Shown here piece after piece: positions 8,639 through 17,202 of a DNA stretch of 64,000 bases. Position 1 is the first letter of the stretch. Each line of letters opens with the position of its first letter. The stretch lies in NCBI RefSeq assembly GCF_013184745.1, contig NZ_JAATVU010000024.1, positions 1-64,000 on the forward strand, in the 5' to 3' direction. The notes beneath the pieces are model-generated. The model was not told the DNA's origin. It ran no database searches and was given only the letters and a program-made list of their open reading frames with translations. The position numbers and the translations under genes were made by a program. Origin of the DNA: Mangrovicoccus sp. HB161399 (GTDB lineage: Bacteria; Pseudomonadota; Alphaproteobacteria; Rhodobacterales; Rhodobacteraceae).

Positions 8639-9192
8639 GCGCCGCGCCCGCTCCTGTCCAAGGGGGGATTGCCGAGGCGAGCGCGGCGGTGGCGGCGAGG
8701 CCCGCCGCCCTGCGGCACCGGCGCGGCGATCCTGCGCCGGTGCCCGGTGCAACGGACCGCGCGTTCGGTCCTGCTGCGCCCGCGGCAGGCCAGTTCACCG
8801 ATCATCCGCCTGCGGGAGCGGACCGAGAGCCCGGCGTCCCCGGCGCTGCTGGCCAAGGAAGCGCGCCGAAGCCGGGCAACCGATCGCCAGGTGGCTGCCG
8901 GCATCCATGCGCGGAGGGCCGACCCGGCCGAAATGTCGGCGGCATGTCCCCAGGTCAGAGCGAATGCCGGCCTCCATCCACAGCCGGCTGCCTGGACATG
9001 GATTTTCCCTGGAGGACCGCCACATGTGTGCCCGCCCGCGTTTGCCACCACGCGCACGGCGGTTCTGTCGATGTTGATCCCTCCAGCCTGCTGCACGCCC
9101 GCTGGCCCTGCGCGCTCCCGCAATTAAAGCAGCCAGCAGATAGCAGGAGAAACCTTCCGTCGGCGGCTGGAATTCGGGACAGGGGTGGATCC
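8639..9192. other. Gene-free stretch between gntR and the IS remnants
   Basis: 554 bases with no frame that looks coding on either strand. Open frames here have no recognisable motifs and are composition artefacts. No tRNA, terminator with a T tract or clear repeat was seen. It may be decayed sequence linked to the neighbouring insertion element. Confidence 0.5.
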
Positions 9193-9215
9193 CTAGGGTC
9201 AGGACCCATTGAGTT

Positions 9216-9702
9216 TCACAGCCAGAAAATGACGGTTGCTGCGAGTGCGATTGCCGAGAAGAAGGTTTGTGGACATCGGTCATAACGGGTCGCTACGCGT
9301 CTCCAGTCCTTGAGCCTGCCGAACATGATCTCGATCCAGTTACGCCTCTTATACCTGTGCTTGTCGTAGCGGACGGGGGTCTTCCGCTGCTTCCGGCCTG
9401 GGATACAAGGGCGTATCTTCTTGTCCTGCACCGCTTCTCTGAACCAGTCGGCATCATGGCCGCGATCTCCGAGAAGCCACTTCACGTCGGGTAGCCCGCT
9501 GACGAGCGCACGCGCCCCGGTGTAGTCGCTGACGGGACCGGCGGTCAGGAACAGGTCGATGGGTCGGCCTTGGCTGTCGCAGATGGCGTGCAACTTCGTA
9601 TTCATGCCGCCCTTGGTTCTACCGATCAGGCGCCCACGCCCCCTTTTTAACGCCCAAGCTGGACGCCGTACGATGGGCTTTCAGATGAGTTGCATCGATC
9701 AT
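9216..9702 (-). pseudogene. IS5-family transposase ORFB remnant, frameshifted
   Basis: Reading leftward from 9702, MIDATHLKAHRTASSLGVKKG carries the first catalytic Asp. The frame then changes at a run of five A and five G (9639-9648, reverse strand) and continues as IGRTKGGMNTKLHAICD, LLGDRGHDADWF (second Asp), and IEIMFGRLKDWRRVATRYDRC (catalytic Glu), ending ATVIFWL. All DDE residues are present, but in two frames. Some IS427-group elements use programmed frameshifting, so the shift may be natural; however the upstream ORFA is missing, so the gene is dead as it stands. The open 3' part is 9216-9605. Confidence 0.8.
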
Positions 9703-9770
9703 CACGGTCGTCTCCTCGCCGTGCTCTGCAACCGCTGGGTTCGGTGGAGCCAGATGGGGGCGTCCGCATC

Positions 9771-10114
9771 ATGGACGGCCTGGCCTCCCAGGGCCGGGAC
9801 ACGAAGACAGTGACGGTAGGCGCGACTTTCTTCAAGGCACATCGCACGGCGTCCAGCCTGCGGGTGAAAAAAGGGGGGCGGAAGGCTGATCGGCCTCACC
9901 AGGGGCGGCATGAACTCCAAGCTGCATTCCATCCAGACGGTGCCGCAAGGTCGCGATCCCGCATGACAAGAGGCGGTACAAGCGCCGTCACCGGGTCGAA
10001 TGCATGTTCGGTCGCCCCAAGGACTGGCGGCGCGTTGCCGCCAGATACGACCGGTGCCCGATTGTTTTCCTGTCAGCGATAGCCTTGGCCGCCACCGTTA
10101 TCTTTTGGCTATGA
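9771..10114 (+). pseudogene. IS5-family transposase remnant with internal deletion
   Basis: The plus strand encodes MDGLASQGRDTKTVTVGATF, then FKAHRTASSLRVKKGG, then in another frame LIGLTRGGMNSKLHSI. A gap follows that removes the GDRGYD block, and the sequence resumes at DKRRYKRRHRVECMFGRPKD and ends ATVIFWL. The first Asp region is mutated (VDAT to VGAT). It is therefore an older, more decayed relative of the minus-strand copy. Confidence 0.75.
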
Positions 10115-10336
10115 GTCCTGAGCCTAGATCGCGCTGCGATCACCGACTGGGCGCGATTTGTCCTCGCATGGTCTTCTGTCGCTTCCGGAAAGAACCTCAG
10201 AGCGGCAATTTCATGTCAGGATCCCGACCCTTTCCGGTCCTCGGGCACCGGGTGCCGGGCGGCGGCGGCCTTGGCCGCCGGGACCGCCGCGGCCCCGGGC
10301 GCCTCGATGGCGCGCGGGGACGCGGCCTCTGGGATA

Positions 10337-11749
10337 TCAGCCCGGGAAGGCCGCCGCGCTGATGCCGCGGGCGAGATACTGGCCCGCTTCCGGCCCGCCG
10401 GTCACCTCGCCCTCGGCCATGATCGTCCGCCCGCGCAGCAGCGTGCGCACCGGCCAGCCCTTGATCTGCATCCCCTCATAGGGGGTGTAGTCGCAGCCAT
10501 CCTGCAAGAGCGCATGGGTCATCGTCACTTCGCGGCCCGGATCCCAGAAGGTCAGGTCGGCATCGGCCCCCACGGCGATCGTGCCCTTCTTCGGATAGAG
10601 CCCGTAGAGCTTCGCGGGATTGGCCGCGGTCAGCTGGACGAAGCGCTCCGGCGTGATCCGCCCCTTCGACACGCCTTCGGAAAACAGGATCGGCATCCTT
10701 GCCGCCACGCCCGGAATGCCGTTCGGCACCCATCGGAACGAAGTCCGCGCCCCCGGCACGTCCTTGCCCGCCTTGTCCTCGAAGCGGAACGGGCAGTGAT
10801 CCGAGGAGAAGATGTCGAAGGTGCCGTCGCGCAGCCCCTTCCAGATCGCCGCCTGGCTGTCAGTGTCCCGCGGCGGCGGCGAGCAGACGTATTTCGCCCC
10901 CTCGAAATCCATGTTCAGCCCCTTCAGGTCGTCGCGGGTCAGGGCGATGTACTGGGGACAGGTCTCGGCAAAGACCGGACGGCCGCGGCGGCGCGCCCAC
11001 TGGATCTGCTCCATCGGCTCGCGCCCCGAGACATGGACGATGACGATCGGCACATCGGTCAGCTCGGCATGGCTGATCGCGCGGTGGGTGGCCTCGCGCT
11101 CGGCGACCACGGCATGGCTCTCGGCGTGATAGTAGGGGGCGGTGCGCCCGGCCTCCTCCAGCTTCCGCGTCATGTACTTGATCGCGTCATGGCCCTCTGC
11201 ATGCACCATGACCAGCGCCTTCTCGCGCCGCGCCGTATCGAAGACCTCGATCAGCTCGGCATCGTTCAGCACCAGGTCGTCATAGGTCATGAAGACCTTG
11301 AAGGAGGTATAGCCGTCGCGGATCAGCGCCGGCAGTTCCTGGCCCAGAACCTGCGGCGTCGGATCGGTGATGATCAGATGGAAGGAGACATCCGTGTGGC
11401 ACCTGCCGTCTGCCTTGGCGTGATAGGCCTCGACGGCGGCACGCAGGCTCTGCCCCTTCTCCTGCAGCGCGAAAGGCAGGATCGTGGTATTGCCGCCCGC
11501 CGCGGCCGAGCGCGTGCCGCTCTCGAACCCGTCGGCCAGCACCGCGCCGCCGCCCTGCGGCTGGTCCAGGTGGACATGGGCGTCGATGCCGCCGGGCAGA
11601 ACCCAGAGGCCCGCGGCGTCGATCTCCTCGGCGGCGGGGCCGACATCCTCGGCGAGGCTGGTGATGCGCCCGTCCTTCACGCCGATCTGGGCGTCGAAGC
11701 GGTCGGCGGCGGTGACGATGCGGGCATTGCGGATGGCCAGGTCGAGCAT
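10337..11749 (-). CDS. hydA: Dihydropyrimidinase/D-hydantoinase family amidohydrolase
   Basis: 470 residues, cyclic-amidohydrolase fold. The zinc-binding DAHVHLDQP and the lysine in TSFKVFMTYDD, which is carboxylated in the family, are both present. Further metal ligands appear in VHAEGHD, VHVSG and the Asp in FSSDHCPFR. It should open a cyclic amide such as a hydantoin or dihydropyrimidine to the N-carbamoyl acid. Length is normal (about 460-480). The ATG at 11749 is chosen over an upstream in-frame codon because the family starts at LDLAIRNARIV. It is the last gene of the second TRAP operon, 79 bases after dctP, so the imported compound or its product may be a cyclic amide. Confidence 0.9.
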   Translation of the reverse strand: MLDLAIRNARIVTAADRFDAQIGVKDGRITSLAEDVGPAAEEIDAAGLWVLPGGIDAHVHLDQPQGGGAVLADGFESGTRSAAAGGNTTILPFALQEKGQSLRAAVEAYHAKADGRCHTDVSFHLIITDPTPQVLGQELPALIRDGYTSFKVFMTYDDLVLNDAELIEVFDTARREKALVMVHAEGHDAIKYMTRKLEEAGRTAPYYHAESHAVVAEREATHRAISHAELTDVPIVIVHVSGREPMEQIQWARRRGRPVFAETCPQYIALTRDDLKGLNMDFEGAKYVCSPPPRDTDSQAAIWKGLRDGTFDIFSSDHCPFRFEDKAGKDVPGARTSFRWVPNGIPGVAARMPILFSEGVSKGRITPERFVQLTAANPAKLYGLYPKKGTIAVGADADLTFWDPGREVTMTHALLQDGCDYTPYEGMQIKGWPVRTLLRGRTIMAEGEVTGGPEAGQYLARGISAAAFPG

Positions 11750-11828
11750 GGCGGCGGTCCTGTCGTGTCTGTCAAGAAAGCAGGGGGCGGCCCGCGACAG
11801 GCCGCCCCCCTCGGTCAATGGGCCCGGA

Positions 11829-12791
11829 TCACTCCGCGGTCAGCGCGGAATACAGCGCCTTCTGGCCGTCGGTCGTCAGCTCGCTTTCGTAGAGCGGCTT
11901 GGAGGCGGCCTTGAAGGGCTCCAGATCGGGACGGGTGATGTTGACGCCCAGCTCCTCGAATTTCTCCAGCAGCGGCGCCTCCTGGTCGATCACGTACTGG
12001 CGCTGCCAGATGGCGCTTTCGTGGCCGGCCTCCATCAGGTCGGCCTGCACGTCCTCGGGCAGCGCGTCGAAGGCGGATTTCTGCATCACGATCGGCGCGG
12101 CCATGTTCAGCCAGCCGACCAGCGCATAGTTCGGCGCGACCTCGTAGAACTTCATGCCGTCATAGCCGGTCGAGGCGCCCTCGGCCCCGTCGACCACGCC
12201 CGACTGCAGCGCGCCGTAGAGCTCGGAATAGCTCATCGGCGTCGGATTGGCGCCGTAGTCGCGGAAGGCGGCGACATGGACCGGGTTCTGCATGGTGCGG
12301 ATCTTCATGCCCTCGAGATCGTCGATCGAGTTGACCGGCTCGGAGGTCATCAGGTTGCGGATGCCCGAGGAGAAGACCGCGATCAGCTGGAAGCCCGCGG
12401 CATTCGCGTCTTCCTGCATCAGGTCGAAATTGGCGTCGATCTTGTCGCCCAGCCCGTCGATCGTCGGGAACAGGAAGGGCATGTCGAAGACCTTGTACTC
12501 GGACACGTAGTTCGACAGCATCGCGTTCGACACCATCGCCATGTCGAGCGAGCCCAGCATCACGCTTTCGGTGATCTGCTGCTCGTCGCCCAGCTGGCCG
12601 CCCGGGAAATCTTCCAGCGAGACCGCGCCGCCGGTCTTCTCGGCGAGGATTTCATTCATCTTCTGCAGGCCCATGTCCTGCACCTCGTCGGCTGCGTTGG
12701 TATGGGCCACGCGCAGGGACTGGGCCTCGCCCATCGCGGGCAGGAGCAGGGCGGCGGAGGCAAGCAGGGCACTGAGCATTCTGTTGGACAT
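11829..12791 (-). CDS. dctP: TRAP transporter substrate-binding protein DctP (second system)
   Basis: 320 residues with a signal peptide (cleavage near GEAQ) and a DctP domain. KIRTMQNPVHVAAF and GVVDGAE match the ligand-carboxylate arginine region and family signature. Long stretches are near-identical to the DctP at 3967-4944, so the two are paralogues with probably related ligands. It lies 60 bases downstream of the DctM gene, the reverse of the gene order in the first system, where DctP comes first. Confidence 0.92.
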   Translation of the reverse strand: MSNRMLSALLASAALLLPAMGEAQSLRVAHTNAADEVQDMGLQKMNEILAEKTGGAVSLEDFPGGQLGDEQQITESVMLGSLDMAMVSNAMLSNYVSEYKVFDMPFLFPTIDGLGDKIDANFDLMQEDANAAGFQLIAVFSSGIRNLMTSEPVNSIDDLEGMKIRTMQNPVHVAAFRDYGANPTPMSYSELYGALQSGVVDGAEGASTGYDGMKFYEVAPNYALVGWLNMAAPIVMQKSAFDALPEDVQADLMEAGHESAIWQRQYVIDQEAPLLEKFEELGVNITRPDLEPFKAASKPLYESELTTDGQKALYSALTAE

Positions 12792-12851
12792 GGGACTTTC
12801 CTTGGGTCTCGGTTTCTTGGTGGAGGAGGAAGGGAACTTCGCCGTGCCCCG

Positions 12852-14132
12852 TCAGGGCATCATCAGCGAGGGCAGCCAGAGCGATACGGCGGGGACGAAG
12901 GTCACAAGCATGAGCACGGCAAGCATGCACAGGAAGGGCAGCCAGACCCGCCGCGACACCTGCTCGATCCGGCGCCCGGCCACGGCCGAGGCGACATAGA
13001 GGCAGATGCCGTAGGGCGGCGTGATCAGGCCGATGGAGAGATTGAGCGCGACGATGATGCCGAACTGCATCGGGTCGATGCCGAAGCTCTGCGCCACCGG
13101 CAGCAGGATCGGCAGCAGGATCAGGATCGCCGAGATGCTTTCCATGAACATGCCGACGACGAGCAGCAGCAGGTTGACGATCAGAAGGAAGACGACCGCG
13201 CTGCCGGTGATCCCGGTGAGCCACTCCTTCAGGATCGCCGGGAAGCCGGTCGAGGCGATGATCCAGGTGAAGACGCTGGCGGTGGCGATGATGATGAGCA
13301 CGGTCGCCGAGAGGCTGACGGCGCGCAGCAGGATCGCGGGCACGTCGGACAGCGTGAGTTCGCGATAGACCAGCAGGCTGATCGCCAGCGTGGCGAAGAG
13401 CGCGATGCAGGCGGCTTCGGTCGCGGTGAAGATGCCGCCGGTGATGCCGCCGATGATCACCACGGGGATCGCCATGCCGGGCAGCGCGTCGAGGAAGGCG
13501 CGGCCGAGCTTGCCGAGGCTGAAGGCCTCGCGGTCGCGCCCCGCCTCGCCCTGGCTGCGGGCGAACATCCAGCAGCCGGCCATCAGCCCGGCCATGATCA
13601 GCACGCCCGGCACGATGCCGCCGAGGAACATGCCGCCGATCGACTGGCTGGCGGTGATGGCGATGACGATCATCACGATGGAGGGCGGGATGACCGAGGC
13701 CAGCGAGCCCGAGGCGGCGATGACCGCCGCAGCCAGGTCGATGTCATAGCGGCGCTTCTTCATCTCGGGGATCATCACCGAGCTGATCGCCGCGGTGTCC
13801 GCCGAGCCCGAGCCGGAAATCGCCGCCAGCCCCGCGCCGGTGACGATGGAGACCAGGTAGAGGCTGCCGGTGATCCAGCCGACCAGCGCCGAGGCCAGAG
13901 CGACGAAGCGGCGGGCGATGCCGCCGGCCTCCATCAGCAGGCCGGAGGCGACGAAGAACGGGATCGCCATCAGCGAGAAGGAGTTGAGCCCGCCATAGAT
14001 GCGCTGCGCCACGATCGAAACCGGCGCGGTGGTGGTCAGCTCGATCGCCAGCAGCGCCGCGATGCCGAGCGCCAGGACGATCGGAATGCCCGAGATCAGG
14101 AGGAGGATGAAACCGCCGGCTGCCCAGATCAT
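12852..14132 (-). CDS. dctM: TRAP transporter large permease DctM (second system)
   Basis: 426 residues, multi-helix DctM family. SGSGSADTAAIS, FFVASGLLMEAGG and PPYGICLYV correspond to the same motifs as the DctM at 2105-3391. It is the main membrane subunit for uptake of an organic acid. The start at 14132 overlaps the dctQ stop (ATGA). Longer in-frame reading upstream is the antisense-like shadow of dctQ and is not used. Confidence 0.93.
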   Translation of the reverse strand: MIWAAGGFILLLISGIPIVLALGIAALLAIELTTTAPVSIVAQRIYGGLNSFSLMAIPFFVASGLLMEAGGIARRFVALASALVGWITGSLYLVSIVTGAGLAAISGSGSADTAAISSVMIPEMKKRRYDIDLAAAVIAASGSLASVIPPSIVMIVIAITASQSIGGMFLGGIVPGVLIMAGLMAGCWMFARSQGEAGRDREAFSLGKLGRAFLDALPGMAIPVVIIGGITGGIFTATEAACIALFATLAISLLVYRELTLSDVPAILLRAVSLSATVLIIIATASVFTWIIASTGFPAILKEWLTGITGSAVVFLLIVNLLLLVVGMFMESISAILILLPILLPVAQSFGIDPMQFGIIVALNLSIGLITPPYGICLYVASAVAGRRIEQVSRRVWLPFLCMLAVLMLVTFVPAVSLWLPSLMMP

Positions 14133-14674
14133 TCCGCGGCCTCCCCGGAGAACAGCCGCGAGGTGCCGGACAGCACGAATTCCAGCAGGAAATAGCCGAA
14201 GCCCACGGGCAGAGACAGGTAGGGCACCGCCATCGGCATGTTGGTGGCCGGGCTGTGGATGCGCAGGCCGATCGCCACCAGCGCCATCGAACCCACGATC
14301 ACGGCCGCCATGAACCAGATGCCGAGCGCCAGCCCGCCCGCGGCGAACAGCTTCTGCACCGGCATCGGCGCCTTGCGGATCAGCACGTCGACCCCGACAT
14401 GCGCGTTCGAACGCATCGCGATCCCGGCGCCGAGCAGGGTCAGCCAGATCTGCGCGAAGGTGGCGGTCTCCTCGCTCCAGGCGATGGAATAGTTGAAGAC
14501 GTAGCGGCCGGTGATCTGGACCAGGATGGCGCAGGCCATGTAGCACAGCAGCGCCAGCGCGAGGATGTCGACCAGGCGCCGCAGGCCCCAGAGGCCGCAG
14601 ATCAGCGGCCGGAGCAGCGGCGACCGTCCCGCGAGCGCGGGAAGAGGTTGGAGAAAGGCGGTCCGCTCGGCCAT
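14129..14674 (-). CDS. dctQ: TRAP transporter small permease DctQ (second system)
   Basis: 181 residues, about four hydrophobic helices. GAGIAMRSNAHVGVDVLI fits the conserved DctQ segment with His-Val-x-Val-Asp. It is the first gene of the leftward operon dctQ-dctM-dctP-hydA and partners with the DctM it overlaps. An AGGAGCACCCCG run lies before the ATG. Confidence 0.9.
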   Translation of the reverse strand: MAERTAFLQPLPALAGRSPLLRPLICGLWGLRRLVDILALALLCYMACAILVQITGRYVFNYSIAWSEETATFAQIWLTLLGAGIAMRSNAHVGVDVLIRKAPMPVQKLFAAGGLALGIWFMAAVIVGSMALVAIGLRIHSPATNMPMAVPYLSLPVGFGYFLLEFVLSGTSRLFSGEAAE

Positions 14675-14776
14675 CGGGGTGCTCCTGTCTGCCGGAGGTA
14701 GATTGGCACAACCTGAACGTGTCGTCCGTGCCTAGGGCCACCCTACTGTCAAAGCGCGCGGGATGAAGGAAGCCGT

Positions 14777-14829
14777 CTATTAAGAAATTGATAGCTACTA
14801 TTTAAAGCCCACTTTCCATGAATATTCAT
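14777..14829. promoter_or_regulatory. AT-rich divergent control region with inverted repeats
   Basis: The gap between dctQ and the aldolase gene is much more AT-rich than its surroundings. CTAT (14777-14780) and ATAG (14791-14794) form a dyad with a 10-base spacer, overlapping ATAG-CTA-CTAT (14791-14801). ATGAATATTCAT at 14818-14829 is a perfect 12-base palindrome. The first dyad resembles the T-N11-A type bound by LysR regulators; a LysR gene lies at 16250-17176. The palindrome overlaps a possible early start codon at 14818. Confidence 0.4.
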
Positions 14830-14895
14830 TCCGCTTTCCGGCTAGTCTCGGCGGCAGGGAGTTTCGCGAAATGCTTGGAAAGTGAACACAACGAA

Positions 14896-15675
14896 ATGAA
14901 CGGCCCAGAAAACAAGCAAACCTTCCAACCCGCCTTCGGACTGGCCTGCTGCCTGCTCGGCCGGGCAGAGTCGGTCCTGCTCGCCCGCGCCGCGGGATTC
15001 GGCTTCCTCGTGATCGACATGGAACACGGCCCGCTGGGCCTCGACGCGCTCGGCCAGGCCGCGGCGGCGGGGCTGGCGGTGGGGCTTCCGGTTTTCGGCC
15101 GGGTGACCGGGCCGGACTCGCCGGATGTGGCGCGCGTGCTCGATTGCGGGGCGGCAGGGGTGATCGTGCCCCATGTCGACACGCCCCGGCAGGCCGCTGC
15201 CGTCGCGCGGGCCTGCCGCTTCGCGCCCATCGGAGCGCGCGCCCTGCCCGGCCCGCTGCCCGCGCTCGGCTACCGGGTGCTGCCTGCAGCCGATCTCGCC
15301 CGCGAGGCAGAGGTCGGCACGCAGGTCATCGCCATGATCGAAAGCGCCGCGGGGCTGGAGAATGCCGCGGAGATCGCTGCGGTGCCGGGGATCGACATGC
15401 TGATGATCGGCTCGAACGACCTGGCGGACGGGCTGGGCCTGCGCGGCCAGCTCGGCCATCCCGAGGTGGCGCAGGCCTTCGCCCGGATCGCGCAGGCGGC
15501 TCAGGCGGCGGGCAAGGGCTTCGGCGTGATGGGCCTGCCGCCCGCGCTGGTGCCGGAACTGGCGGTTGCGCTCGGCGCGGGGCACGTCGTGGCGACGAAC
15601 GACACCAACCTCCTGGCCGAAGGCGGCGCGGCGCTGCTGCGGACCTTGGAGGCATCGCTGGCGGACGCGCGGTAG
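14896..15675 (+). CDS. HpcH/HpaI aldolase/citrate lyase family protein
   Basis: 259 residues, a class II aldolase barrel. VIDMEHGPLGLDAL is the usual metal/substrate loop, GVIVPHVDTPRQAA and MIESAAGLENAAEIA (metal-binding Glu) follow, and IGSNDLADGLG carries the Asp of the family. Such enzymes cleave 2-oxo-4-hydroxy acids to pyruvate or glyoxylate plus an aldehyde. I prefer the ATG at 14896; an in-frame ATG at 14818 would add 26 residues but lies within a palindrome and has no better ribosome site. It is divergent from the dctQMP-hydA operon and may process the same substrate. Confidence 0.85.
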   Translation: MNGPENKQTFQPAFGLACCLLGRAESVLLARAAGFGFLVIDMEHGPLGLDALGQAAAAGLAVGLPVFGRVTGPDSPDVARVLDCGAAGVIVPHVDTPRQAAAVARACRFAPIGARALPGPLPALGYRVLPAADLAREAEVGTQVIAMIESAAGLENAAEIAAVPGIDMLMIGSNDLADGLGLRGQLGHPEVAQAFARIAQAAQAAGKGFGVMGLPPALVPELAVALGAGHVVATNDTNLLAEGGAALLRTLEASLADAR

Positions 15676-16249
15676 CGGCCCGGGGCGGCCGGGCCTCCCG
15701 CGGCAGCGAAGGACCGGACCGCTGCCGTCCGCCGTTTCCGCGCACCCGCCGGGCCGTTCCGCCGGGTGCGTTGCATCTGCCGGCACCGGCACGGCGAAGG
15801 ACGGCAATTCCGGGCGCGGCAGCAGGATGGAAGCAGGCGCAGTTCCGCAGTTCCCCGCCTTGCGGACGCGCCAGCCGCCCGGCCGCTTGCCGCGCCGCGG
15901 GCATGGCCGGTCCGGCCTGCCGTCCGCGTCTTGGGTCATCTCCGGCGGTCAGGGTCCGGCGGGCCGCCGCGTGCGGCAGGGGGCCCGCATTCTGCCGCCC
16001 AAGAGAACGGAAGGTCGGGCTACTGAACGCGTCTCTTCGCTCATGGGGGTGGTCATCAGGTGGGCCTGCATGGTCTTGGACACGCAACGGGAGAGAGTTC
16101 CGCGGAGGAGAGGCGGAGCCATGGCCGCGGCAATTGTCCTTAGGGTCCGGACCCGGCCGCAGAACCGGCGGGAACCGGCGTCTCCGGATGGCCATCGGCA
16201 TTTGCGGGCCAACCGGCAGTCCCTGTGCCGCCGGGGCGGTCCGGAGGGG
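15676..16249. other. Gene-free stretch between the aldolase gene and the lysR gene
   Basis: 574 bases, very GC-rich, with no supported gene. The open frames on both strands have no family motifs. Within it, 16139-16154 matches 14 of 16 bases of the left IS5-family end at 9192, so part of it may be debris from a lost insertion element. Confidence 0.5.
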
Positions 16250-17176
16250 CTAGCGGGCCGAGCCGGCGATGGCGGCGGCGATGTCGGCCAGCAGCGTTTC
16301 GGTGCAGTCGGCGAAGGCCTTGATGAAGCGCTTGGTCTGGCGGCTGGGCTGCTTGGTGCGCGACAGCACCGCCGAGAGCTCGAAGCTCAGCTCGGGGCGG
16401 TAGGGCCGGATCGCCAGTCCCGGGCGCAGCACCGAATAGGCGGACAGCTCGTCGATCAGTGCCACGCCTCGGCCATGGGCGACGATGCGAGAGGCGGCGT
16501 TCATGAAGCGGGTCTCGATCGAGGGATGGTAGTCGACGCCGCTCTTGCCGAAGCTCTCGGCGATCATCAGCCCGATGCGGTTGGCGACCTGCGGCCCGGC
16601 CAGCGGCCGCGGGTCCAGATCCTTCGGCGTCACTTCGGAAAGCTGCGCTAGCGGATCGTCCTCCTGGCAGAGGCAGACGGCACGCAAGGTGGCAATGCGC
16701 TGGTATTCCAGCGCGTGGTGTTCATAGGGCGCGATGACGAAGGCGACATCGGCCAGCCCGCTCTCGACCACCTGCAGCACGCTGTCGAGCGGACGGGTTT
16801 CCAGCGAAATCTGGATACCGGGCGAGCGGTTGGCGAAATCCGCGATCACCTTCGGCATGATCGCCTCGGAGAGCTCCGCGGTGGAGGCGATGCGGATCCG
16901 CCCGATCCGCCCGGCCTGCAGGTCGGCAGCGCGCTGGTTCACCGCATCGCGCAGAAGGAAAAGCGGCTCCGCCTCCTCCAGCAGGATCAGCATCTCGGCG
17001 GTCGGGGACAGCCGGTTCGAGACCCGCTCGAACAGCGGGAATCCCAGCACCGTCTCGACATGGCGGATGGTGTTCGAGACCGAGGGCTGGGACATGCCCA
17101 GCCGTTCGGCCGCGCCGACGGTGGTGCGGTACTGGACGACGGCACGCAGGACTTCGAGCTGTCTGAGGTTGAGCAT
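16250..17176 (-). CDS. LysR family transcriptional regulator
   Basis: 308 residues. The N-terminal helix-turn-helix covers about residues 1-60 (LRQLEVLRAVVQYRTTVGAA, LGMSQPSVSNTIRHVE, LFERVSNRLSPT). A C-terminal two-subdomain effector-binding fold follows (RIRIASTAELSEAIMPKVIA and VVESGLADVAFVIAP). It starts 26 bases after the end of the small DUF gene and may be the last gene of the long leftward operon, which would give autoregulation. It is a candidate to sense the acid degraded by that operon. Confidence 0.9.
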   Translation of the reverse strand: MLNLRQLEVLRAVVQYRTTVGAAERLGMSQPSVSNTIRHVETVLGFPLFERVSNRLSPTAEMLILLEEAEPLFLLRDAVNQRAADLQAGRIGRIRIASTAELSEAIMPKVIADFANRSPGIQISLETRPLDSVLQVVESGLADVAFVIAPYEHHALEYQRIATLRAVCLCQEDDPLAQLSEVTPKDLDPRPLAGPQVANRIGLMIAESFGKSGVDYHPSIETRFMNAASRIVAHGRGVALIDELSAYSVLRPGLAIRPYRPELSFELSAVLSRTKQPSRQTKRFIKAFADCTETLLADIAAAIAGSAR

Positions 17177-17202
17177 GGTCTCCGGCGGTCCGTGGGGTCC
17201 GC

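Larger units (their letters stand above)
9193..10127. mobile_element. Chimera of two truncated IS5-family (IS427-like) copies, tail ends outward
   Basis: Two IS5-type transposase remnants face away from each other: one on the minus strand (9216-9702) and one on the plus strand (9771-10114). Both outer ends carry the same terminal sequence: CTAGGGTCAGGACCCAT from 9193 rightward, and CTAGGCTCAGGACTCAT read inward from 10127. Each is the transposase 3' end of its copy. The 5' halves of both copies are missing around 9703-9770. CTAG at 9193-9196 and 10124-10127 could include the target duplication. Confidence 0.75.

Noticed and set aside
8639-9192. Open frames up to 198 codons between gntR and the IS remnants
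   Set aside because: No motif, no ribosome site, and several overlapping frames on both strands of similar length, as expected by chance at this GC content.
11484-14195. A 903-codon plus-strand frame opposite the second TRAP operon
   Set aside because: Antisense to dctP and dctM and very rich in Asp, His, Arg and Gln; composition artefact.
12852-14741. An apparent 629-residue fusion ending in DctM
   Set aside because: The upstream part is another phase of dctQ; the ATGA overlap at 14129-14132 marks the real DctM start.
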